From: Tetracladium setigerum
Lineage: Eukaryota; Ascomycota; Leotiomycetes; Helotiales
NCBI GenBank assembly: GCA_031472005.1
Contig: PZJY01000011.1
Coordinates: 2,266,001 to 2,330,000 of the forward strand
Direction: 5' to 3'
Length of the DNA: 64,000 bases
The notes under the pieces were generated by a model. It saw nothing but the letters and a program-made list of their open reading frames with translations, ran no database searches and was not told where the DNA came from. This document shows positions 56,180 through 64,000 of the stretch, piece after piece. Position 1 is the first letter of the stretch, and the number at the start of each line of letters is the position of its first letter. Both the position numbers and the translations under genes were made by a program.

Positions 56180-56247
56180 ACGTCCATCCCTGCGTAACGA
56201 GAAACCCACCGTGCCGAGAAAAAACTGGGGTACTTCACCTTTAAACT
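56180..56247 (+). repeat. Left terminal inverted repeat
   Basis: Begins acgtccatccctgcgtaacg directly after TA at 56178-56179; contains gtgccgagaaaa and ggggtactt. Confidence 0.65.
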
Positions 56248-57360
56248 TCATAAAATCTATATATACACAGGCACCCCTTATATTTTTAGTATTAATCCTG
56301 TTCCATAGATACTGCTAAACACATTAAGATCTTCCCACTAGGAATTTTTGTTATATTAATCGTCCCCGAGCTTGATTTTCAGGATGCCTGTGTTCATCGC
56401 ATAATAGAGTTCCTTCTGTATATGTCCACCACAATGCAGTCTTCACTTCTCATATTTATAAAAGGGTGTTACCCGAGCCGTATGCATCTAATACTGTGCT
56501 AGAAATCATTTTCAAGCTTTGTGGCTGTTATGGCATGCACATTCTTCTAGACTCGCCACGCAGATCAGTACTTCTGACAGGGCTGCTAGCCGATTCTAGA
56601 TTTGCGTGCTGAAGCTGCACCCCACTATTATCTGGGGATTTTCAGAACCACATAAATTAATTACAAATTAGATTTGCAATGTTGCTATATAATTGCTAAC
56701 TAAGACTGCGGCTGAATATCTGCCACCAACAGTAGTAGTCGTGTCGTCAAACTGAAGGATACTCTTCTCGTTTGAAACATGGCAACTTCTATCCTCTCTA
56801 GGCCAGAAATCCCACAACGCCCGCTGGGAAACCTCCAAAAAGCTTCAGAGACTCCCTTGTGGAAGCACGGGTGCATCACGATCGGGGCCGATCCATTGCC
56901 TCTATTTGTCACGCAGATGTCTGTTCCCTCGCAGCTTCATATCACAACGGCGATGCCTGCGAATTCTTTAAGCCGCCAGTCCGTGGCAGCTACAATGTTT
57001 GTTACTTTGTGTAGTTTCACTCTCTAATTGATGGAGCCGGCGACAGATGGGTAGTGCGCATGCCTCTGGCTCCATGTCTATACTTCCTCCATTTGGTAAT
57101 TCGGGCATATTTGGCAGGCGCTATGCTCTGAGGCCTTGATCTAGAAAGGTCGGCAGTGGTTGGCCTACTTGTCGTTCAACCATAAGTGCTTCTACTTCCT
57201 GCGCTTGCAACGGTCGCAGGTCTCTAGTGCTCTCTTTGGGTACCGTTCATCGATGAAGTGATTTATGTGAACGAAGCCCAGTTGACTAGGCGGCAACTAG
57301 TATAGAACCGGAACACACTCCGCTATGGCTCTTGCTACAGGAGGCTGTTGATGATTCGAT
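56248..57360. other. Left interior of TIR segment, no supported gene
   Basis: About 1.1 kb between the left TIR and the NLR stop codon. It contains only a short ORF at 56779-57027 without recognisable features. No transposase catalytic motif was seen. Confidence 0.4.
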
Positions 57361-59104
57361 TCAGTCGATACTATACATGGCATTCTCGTAGCCTTGTAGC
57401 GCCCGCTGGTACATTTGCTCGGCCTCTGTCAGCTTGCCCTGGGATTGATAGAGGTTCCCTAGGTTGTTGATAATGGAGAGCACTGATGTGTGCTCTGGAC
57501 CCCATGCCTTCTCGAAGCCTTGTAGTGCTCGCTGGTACATCTGCTCGGCCTCGACTAGCTTGCCTTGGTCAGCATAGAGAAGCCCTAGGTTGTTGACTGT
57601 GTCGAGTGTCGACGTGTGCTCTGGTCCCCATGCCTTCTCGTAGCCTTGTAGCGCCCGCTTGTATATCTGCTCGGCTTCGACAAGCTTGCCTTGATTTGCG
57701 TAGAGAAGCCCTAGGTTATTAACTGTGTCAAGTGTCGACGAGTGCTCCGGACCCCATGTGTTTTCCTTGCCTTGTAGCGCCCGCTGGTACATTTGCTCGG
57801 CCTCGGTCAGCCTGCCCTGGGATCGATAGAGGTTCCCTAGGTTATTAATAATAGAGAGCACTGATGTGTGCTCCGGACCCCATGCCTTCTCGTAGCCTTG
57901 TAGCGCCCGCTGGTATATTTGCTCGGCCTCGGTCAGCTTGCCCTGGGATTGATAGAGGTTCCCTAGGTTATTAATAACGGAGAGTACTGATGTGTGCTCT
58001 GGACCCCATGCCTTCTCGAAGCCTTGTAACGCCCGCTCGTACATCTGCTTTGCCTCTACTAGCTTGCCTTGGTCGGTATAGAGAAGCCCTAGGTTATTGA
58101 CTGTGTCGAGTGTCGACGTGTGCTCTGGTCCCCATGCCTTCTCCTTGCCTTGCAGCGCCCGCTGGTACATTTGCTCGGCCTCGGTTAATTTGCCCTGGGA
58201 TCGATAGAGGTCGCCTAGGTTGTGAACCGTAGAGAGCACCAGCGTGTGCTCTAGATCCCATACCTTCTCGTAGCCTTGTAGCGCCCGCTGGTACATCTGC
58301 TCGGCCTTATCCAGCTTGCCTTGGTCAGTGTAGAGAATCCCTAGGTTGCTGACTGTGACAAGTGTCGACTTGTGCTCTAGACCGCATATTTTTTCCTTGC
58401 CTTGTAGCGCCCGCTGGTATAGCTGCTCGGCCTCGACTAGTTTGCCTTGGTTAGCATAGAAGGCCCCTAAGTTATTAACTGTGTCGAGTGTCGACGAGTG
58501 CTCTAGACCCCATGTATTTTCCTTGCCTTGTAGCGCCCGCTGGTACATCTGCTCGGCCTCTACTAGCTTGCCTTGGTCGGTATAGAGAAGCCCTAGGTTA
58601 TTGACTGTATCGAGTGTTGACGTATGCTCCGGACCCCATGCCTTCTCGTAGCCTTGTAGCGCCCGCTGGTACATTTGCTCGGCCTCGGTCAGCTTGCCCT
58701 GGGATCGATAGAGGTTCCCTAGGTTATTAATAACGGAGAGTACTGATGTGTGCTCTGGACCCCATGCCTTCTCGAAGCCTTGTAACGCCCGCTCGTACAT
58801 CTGCTTTGCCTCTATTAGCTTGCCTTGGTCGGCATAGAGAAGCCCTAGGTTATTGACTGTGTCGAGTGTCGACGTGTGCTCTGGTCCCCATGCCTTCTCC
58901 TTGCCTTGTAGCGCCCGTTGGTACATCCGTTCGGCCTCCACGAGCTTGCCCTGGTCAGCGTAGAGGCTTCCCAGGTTGTTAACCGTGCAGAGCGTCGATG
59001 TGTGCTCTGGACCCCATGCCTTCTCCTTGCCTTGCAGCGCTCGCTGGTACATCTGCTCAGCCTCGACAAGCTTGCCCTGGTCGGTGTAGAGGCTCCCCAG
59101 GTCA
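57361..59104 (-). repeat. 126-bp tandem array encoding 14 TPR units
   Basis: Fourteen 42-codon units, the last cut after GYENAMYSID. DNA identity between units is high. Segments 58021-58145 and 58777-58901 differ at only two positions seen by eye and lie exactly 756 bp (6 x 126) apart, which shows block duplication of six units. Confidence 0.9.
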
Positions 59105-61261
59105 TGGCATTCATCTGCCAGCTCATCGTCTACCACCAAGCTGTTTGAAAACATATATAAGCATCTCGCTGCGTGCTGGAGAAGTCGACGTTGTATCAAC
59201 CATGGCTGACCATCTTTCTCTCCGGGGACATGTGCCCAATACACTTCACAGCTAGCCTAGCTAGATTGTAATCCCACCCTTGATTTAAGGCATGATTGGC
59301 CCAGGAGTGAACACATCCATGAATGCTATACCCTTTGGACTCGATCCATTCTGGTGAAGAAGTGGCTACCTCCACTAGCCCATAGTTGCTCAACACCCGC
59401 ACCGCATTGTCGAAGCTTAACTCGTCTTTAGTGAGCTCTCGTAGCCATTCGGGGTCCTTAGAGTCGCTATGTCGAAGAAGCTCAAACCAAAGATCCTGAT
59501 TATCAAAATACGCCCATAGGCGAAGTAGATCTGCCGAGAGCGGGTTCCGCTGTCTAATGTTATCAAACGAGATTTGCCATGTCGAATATAGCGTTCGGTC
59601 TTCATATGAACTTAGCCTAGGACTTGTCTCCTTGAGCCTCGCCCAGGACTCCTTGTACAAACGAAGATAGTCTGAGAAACTCCTTGCTGTTTGGTCGAGG
59701 TATGCTCCAGCAGTAGCTAGCGCAAGTGGAAGTCCATCTAATTCCTTTGCAAGCTTCACAGCATCAGGATCTAGCGTTAAGGTTAGAGAAGTGATATCAC
59801 ATTCAGAACGTCCTTACCTATTACTAGCCCTTCTCGTCTCGACACGGTCGACAAAATCTCCAGGCTATCACGCACATCGCCGAGCTTTCGAATCTGGATT
59901 GATTGACCAATTCTGACTTCCGATGACCTCGTTGTGATGATAATTGAACCTTGATATGATTCGGGAAGGTACTTCCTGATATCCACAGCCGCAGGATCCG
60001 TCCCCCCAGATAGTTTTGGGTATCGTAGTTGTCGTAGATCATCAACCATCGTGTGTTGTTAGGCAGACTTAGCCATGACTTAACTGACTCAACTACCTCG
60101 TCAAGGTTTTGGCTCGTCTCTTGGTTGCTAACCAGGATAGCAGACGGGTGTTCTCTTGATATCTGCTTGGCTACCTTAGCAAAGCTCTGCTTTAGAGAAT
60201 CCTCGTCCTTGATATTCAGCCAGAATATTGCCGAGTAATTATCCTTGTGCTGCTTCGCATAAGCAATACTAAGCTGTGTCTTGCCGATCCCGCCTAAACC
60301 GTAAAGAACCACTGCTCGACGGGAACCATCGCCTTTAAGTGTCTTGTGTATTTTTGAGAGCTCATCTTTCCTGGCCACGAAGTATTCGACGTCGGAAACG
60401 TTAGAGAGGCTGAAGGTGACTGAGAAGTCCTCGCGCTTGAACCCTGATCTGGTCAGCAGCTTCCTAATACTAAACCTGTCTTTACTTTTGAAAAGGTGCT
60501 TATAGTGGAAGACAAAGACCTACCTTTTGAGGCCTTATCGATCTCTTCTCGGAGTCGGTTCATCGCCTTATCCTTTCCTTCGCTGTAGATAAGCGGCATA
60601 TTAACGTCGAAAATACCTAGTAGCGAGTATGCTCTGTCTTCCTGGCGAAAAGTCTCGCGGCTTGCTGCCCACGACAATCGTTCGGCAACGCTGAAGTCAG
60701 ACAAAGGGATCCCTAGAAGGGCCTTGGCTGGAATGCCTGTTACCTCGCAGATGTGTCGTTCTAAGGAGGCCTTATTGCCTAGTAGCTCCCCTCTTTGCAG
60801 AAGAAGTCAACTGACGCCGGCGCAATAAGCTCTTGCAGAGTCCAGCCTCGTCTGAACCATTCGCTGTTCCGAAATGTCGATACCCAGTCCTCGTTGGACC
60901 CATCAGCCGGATCGGTTCGAGGTCGTGAAACATCTGGCAGGTAAACGTAGCACTTAGTCGCATCCCGATACCAGCGAAACATCGAGTTGATAGCTTCCTG
61001 GAGCTCGACGGCATTGGATTTATCGATACAGCAGGTGTCCACCCAGAAATATTGCAAGTCGTCACGCTTCGCTTGTTCTCCGCAGAACTGTATCTTGCTA
61101 TAACCATCCATCTTCTTGTAGTTGCCATTCTTCAGATCTGCCAAAGTAACCTCCTCCGGTCCCCATCTGTGCGAAAGAATAGCATATTTCTTGGGGATAT
61201 CGCCTTCAAAGTACTCGGTCAGGCTAAAATCACCATTACCGTTGTACTGTAGCAGACGCAT
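57361..61261 (-). CDS. NLR-type receptor: HET, NB-ARC and TPR repeats; three apparent 1-base frameshifts
   Basis: The start MRLLQYNGNGDFSLTEYFEG at 61261 opens a HET domain: YAILSHRWGPEEVTLADL, FWVDTCCIDKSNAVELQEAI, MFRWYRDATKCYVYL, FRRGWTLQELIAP and YSLLGIFDVNMPLIYSEG. An intron 60444-60523 leads to the NB-ARC domain: P-loop VVLYGLGGIGKTQLSIAYAK, Walker B WLMIYDNYD, SIIITTRSSEV and, after an intron at about 59770-59815, ELDGLPLALATAGAYLDQT. The protein ends with 14 TPR units of 42 residues (NLGLLYADQGKLVEAEQMYQ type). The conserved protein needs one extra base at the runs 60788-60791 (before ELLGNKASLE), 60018-60020 (before PKLSGG) and 59235-59237 (before AHVPGEKDG). These resemble the assembly-type breaks in ARPC3. 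Fungal NLRs of this kind act in non-self recognition and cell death. Confidence 0.9.
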
Positions 61262-62036
61262 TGTTGACTAGGTTCAAGGATGGTAAGAGGAGGATTCTCG
61301 GTCGTAGTTGGGCCGTCGAGTTGGCATAGATGCGAAGGGTGAAGACTTCATGTCGGGTTGAGGCTGGCGCATTCAGCTGGGCGGCAGCCTCGCGGTAGTA
61401 GCATTGTTGTACATAACTGGAAGCGCGCAAGACCGGCCCAGTCGCTCAGGCTCACGAGCGAAGTCACTATCGATTGAAAATAGTGTATTCCTGATGCTAA
61501 GAGGGAGGCTAAAATAAATCTGGGAGTTGACGATAGGAAAGGCAACCAGGACCCAGTCTACCTTCAATTATCCATCTGTTGTTGATTTTAGCCTTATGTC
61601 TTAGGCTGGAATGTATTAGGTAAGCCACAGCGAAACTGCGGCGAAATCGGCGAAATTCCCCAAGCTCTGGGGAGGTGCGGGGTCAGTCCTTCTAGCCGAG
61701 AATCGTCGATCAGAAGTACCGAACCGCGTGGCGATCCTGCAATTGTTTGCGCGCCACAGCAGCCATAAAGCTTATCAGGGTCTCGAACCAAAGAATACTC
61801 GATAACAAGCTCGAAAGGACTTCTGAGATGTATAAGAGACAATGAGAGATTATCGGTATAGCTGTGGCGGAGAATTCGAACTAAATCCGAAATAGAGGCT
61901 TCTCATGAATCAGGCGATAGGGCAACGACGTAAATGCAAGATTTTCTTTGGAAGAGGTCAAATTAGTAATAAACAGTTGTTCCATGCTACTGATCTTTTC
62001 TTTTTATAGACTCATAAGCTGGTGTGGAATTTGACG
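61262..62036. other. Right interior of TIR segment, NLR promoter
   Basis: Upstream region of the NLR gene up to the right TIR. Short minus ORFs (61348-61842) lack start context and domains and are taken as chance. Confidence 0.4.
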
Positions 62037-62104
62037 TGCTCAAAGTCAAAGTACCGATGTCTTTTCTCGGCACGCAGGGTTTCTCGGCACGTGGGGAGGG
62101 ACGT
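62037..62104 (-). repeat. Right terminal inverted repeat
   Basis: Reverse complement begins acgtccctccccacgtgccg, with cgtgccgagaaa present twice; followed outward by TA at 62105-62106. Confidence 0.65.
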
Positions 62105-62121
62105 TATCTTAATAGATATAT

Positions 62122-62293
62122 TGTAACAGTCACTATTCACTCGCAAGTAAATAGTTAAGTCAGGTTAGTATTCGTGCAGGAGATTAGATCACAAGTATAG
62201 TTATAGACTTATTACTAGAATATAAGATATTTAATTTAAGTTGAGTATAAAGCTCTTATTTAAGAAATACTATCCGCTTATATGGAACCTTTA
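62122..62293 (+). repeat. LTR-like direct repeat, copy 1 (AT-shifted)
   Basis: Starts tgtaacagtcactattcact; matches 62333-62494 with many C-to-T and G-to-A changes. It lies just outside the right TIR. Confidence 0.7.
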
Positions 62294-62332
62294 TCTTAAC
62301 GGGAGTCCCTTAAGCGAGGGAGTGTAACGGTC

Positions 62333-62494
62333 ACTATTTACTCGCAAGTAAACAGTTAGGGCAGGTTGGTATTCGTCGACAGAGAGTGGATCACAGGTAC
62401 GGCAGTAGACTAGTTACTAGGATAACAGTATCCAATTTGAGTTGAGCACAAAGCTCATATCTAAAGAAATACTATTCTACTATATAGAACCTTT
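62333..62494 (+). repeat. LTR-like direct repeat, copy 2
   Basis: Starts tgtaacggtcactatttact, 211 bp after copy 1, preceded by the purine-rich aagcgagggag. A third partial match (ttgagcacgaagct, gaaatactatcc) lies at 63695-63745. Confidence 0.7.
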
Positions 62495-62554
62495 GTTCTC
62501 CTGGATCAGCTGGATCAGTGTGTCTTGGCAATGCCGAGACTGATCATTTCTCTA

Positions 62555-62772
62555 GTCACGTGATCCGACACCAAACAAGCGTCCTGTCCGCCGTCTCATA
62601 CTTTACTAACTAAATACATCAGATGGCTAGGAGTTCTCTTGGAGTAGGTCCTGGGAGTCACTTGACTCCTGGGACCTATGCTGCTCCCGAGCCTCAGGCT
62701 CCTGGACCATTATTTACTCCTGGGAGCCTTCCTCCCAGGATGTCACGTGTTCCTGGAACCATGTCCGTAACA
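62555..62772 (-). mobile_element. LTR family B, less mutated inverted copy
   Basis: Reverse complement of the LTR at 40437: tgttacggacatggttccag read from 62772 leftward, with the same ccaggagcctgaggctc core and gagaactcctagccatctga. Confidence 0.8.
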
Positions 62773-62837
62773 GGGAGTCCAGGAGTCCCATAGACTCTAG
62801 ACTCCTGCCAAGCCTGGACTCTTTTACGTGACCAGAA

Positions 62838-63057
62838 CTAAACAGGCGCCCTGCTTACTGTTATATAATTTATTAATTAAATATATTAGATAGCTAAGAG
62901 TTCTCTTAGAGTAGGGCTTGGGAGTCACTTGACTCCTGGGACCTATACTGCTCCGGAGCCTCAGGCTCCTGGGCCATTATCTACTCCTAGGAGCCTTACT
63001 CTTAGGATATCACGTGTTCCTAGGACCTAGCCCACTCCTAGAACTATATCTATAATA
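62838..63057 (-). mobile_element. LTR family B, RIP-mutated copy
   Basis: Same orientation as the copy at 62555 and adjacent to it. The start is changed from tgttacggacatgg to tattatagatatag, i.e. C-to-T and G-to-A; it is preceded on its own strand by the purine tract aaggggga. Confidence 0.75.
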
Positions 63058-63650
63058 TTATCCCCCTTCTAGCTTAGTGTGGTCCTTATACTTAAGTATA
63101 TTAATAAGAATATCGCTAATAGCCTTCGACTATCTTCCTTAATTAATAAAATATATTATTTTATATACATAAAGTCCCTTACGGAATTATATCGCAAAAC
63201 GAAATAATATCTTGCTCTTGCGAGTTATATTAACGAGACTAATCGCCGAGTTAACGCTTATAATCGCTATGCTTCTCGTCGTTAGCCTTATTTCTTAAAT
63301 CTTATCCTTGCGATATAGTGATTTGCTTGCGTCCGTTCGAAATATACTTATTTGTCGGACAATATTTATAAATAAGCAAGAAGAGTCCTATCTATATTTT
63401 TAATTGGAATCTCGCCTTCTCGCGTCCTTACAATAGCCTATTCTTTCAAAACTTATTATTCCTCTTACACCTCCTCGTTCCCTTTCTCTGGTACCTAAGA
63501 TAGACCTGGAGTTCTTTTTAAACAATCTCGGAATGAGTCTCGATAGTTCCTCGTTGTCACGATTCCTATCTCACTAACTGAAGAGAGATCGAAGTCGAGG
63601 GTTTATTTGCTAGTCGAAGCAAGGAAGTCAATCACGGGGGTGATCACAAA
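63058..63650 (-). mobile_element. Decayed internal retroelement sequence
   Basis: On the minus strand 63640-63560 matches 45450-45530 with only transition differences, this copy being the less mutated. The stretch leads into the LTR at 63057, so it is the 3' interior of a family B element. No intact frame. Confidence 0.65.
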
Positions 63651-63750
63651 TATATATAAGCTAATAAATACAATATATAATCCTGATTTAAATACTAAGT
63701 TGAGCACGAAGCTTCTATCTAATGAAATACTATCCTACTTATATAAAAAC

Positions 63751-64000
63751 TGTTGAGAAAACAGTAATCATAAATCGAGGTAACCTAACCGATTCTGTTT
63801 CACGACTTGAGACCTTAGAACTAGAAAGGAGTCGTACATGTTACAGCAAGGAGGATAGGCATAGATAGGATTGTCCCAGGACAAGTGGATCAGGTTTCTT
63901 ACGAGTCACTGGTAAGGTAGATATAGGATAGCCATCCCCTTCGTACGAAGAGAAGGGGATATACCGAATATACCTTTTGAACACGACACCTGCTTAGAAT
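63751..64000 (+). repeat. Inverted mate of 44335-44633, cut by window end
   Basis: Starts tgttgagaaaacagtaatca and ends in gacacctgcttagaat at the window edge, matching the reverse complement of the copy at 44335-44633. The palindrome-containing text ccccttcgtacgaagagaag is shared. Confidence 0.75.

Larger units (their letters stand above)
56180..62104. mobile_element. TIR-bounded segment with TA flanks carrying an NLR-type gene
   Basis: The outer ends read inward ACGTCC: left 56180-56247, right 62104-62037. The shared landmarks are cgagaaaccc, then cgtgccgagaaaa, then ggtactt, in the same order; I estimate roughly 80 percent identity over 68 bp by eye. Each end is flanked by TA (56178-56179 and 62105-62106), as for Tc1/mariner or pogo insertions. 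The interior holds the HET/NB-ARC/TPR gene at 57361-61261 and no recognisable transposase. Two independent non-autonomous insertions around the gene are the main alternative. Confidence 0.6.

Noticed and set aside
56779..57027. Possible transposase or small cargo gene inside the TIR segment
   Set aside because: 82 codons without DDE/D-like motifs or helix-turn-helix pattern; not enough to call a gene.
57361..59104. CRISPR-like array because of regular 126-bp spacing
   Set aside because: The units are continuously coding TPR repeats on the minus strand, without spacers.

Overview
The window is nuclear DNA of a filamentous ascomycete (Pezizomycotina). Short introns of about 45-90 bp with GT..AG ends and CTAAC/CTGAC-like branch sites, HET-domain genes, a Dal5-type transporter, a serine-rich cupredoxin and C-to-T/G-to-A decayed retroelements (repeat-induced point mutation, RIP) all point there. 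A leotiomycete-like origin is my guess; the sequence does not settle it.

Left part (1-28.5 kb) is gene-dense and ordinary. In order: a GH31 alpha-glucosidase (cut by the left edge) divergent from a Dal5/ACS-type MFS transporter, a small secreted cysteine-containing protein, a GPI-anchored cupredoxin, a small membrane protein, histone H2A.Z, a cysteine-motif protein of unknown function, a two-exon small protein, the Arp2/3 subunit ARPC3, tRNA m1A58 methyltransferase subunit TRM6, a MINDY-type deubiquitinase, a bZIP/DUF3425 factor, an F-box/leucine-rich protein and a stand-alone GT-B glycosyltransferase related to the N-terminal domain of plant arabinokinase.

Right part (28.5-64 kb) alternates genes with AT-rich, RIP-decayed transposon debris and holds four genes of the fungal allorecognition/immune type: a HeLo-like/ankyrin protein (29.0-32.4 kb), two HET-domain proteins (35.1-37.2 and 41.0-42.9 kb) and a HET / NB-ARC / TPR NLR-type receptor (57.4-61.3 kb). 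Between them lie an NmrA-like oxidoreductase, an acyltransferase-3 membrane protein, a SUR7/PalI-like membrane protein followed in the same frame by a GIY-YIG-like nuclease domain, a four-helix membrane protein and a secreted choice-of-anchor-B-type protein.

The main discovery candidate is that the NLR gene lies inside a 5.9-kb segment bounded by about 68-bp terminal inverted repeats flanked by TA dinucleotides (56180-62104), the layout of a Tc1/mariner- or pogo-like element that has a receptor gene where a transposase would be expected. Its TPR array has 14 units of 42 residues, with near-identical units six repeats (exactly 756 bp) apart.

A second message matters for anyone using this annotation. 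Many genes, including the housekeeping gene ARPC3, need one extra base in a short homopolymer (usually C or G) to keep a conserved protein in frame. The pattern looks like homopolymer undercalling in the assembly rather than widespread pseudogenes, so I annotate these loci as genes and list each break.
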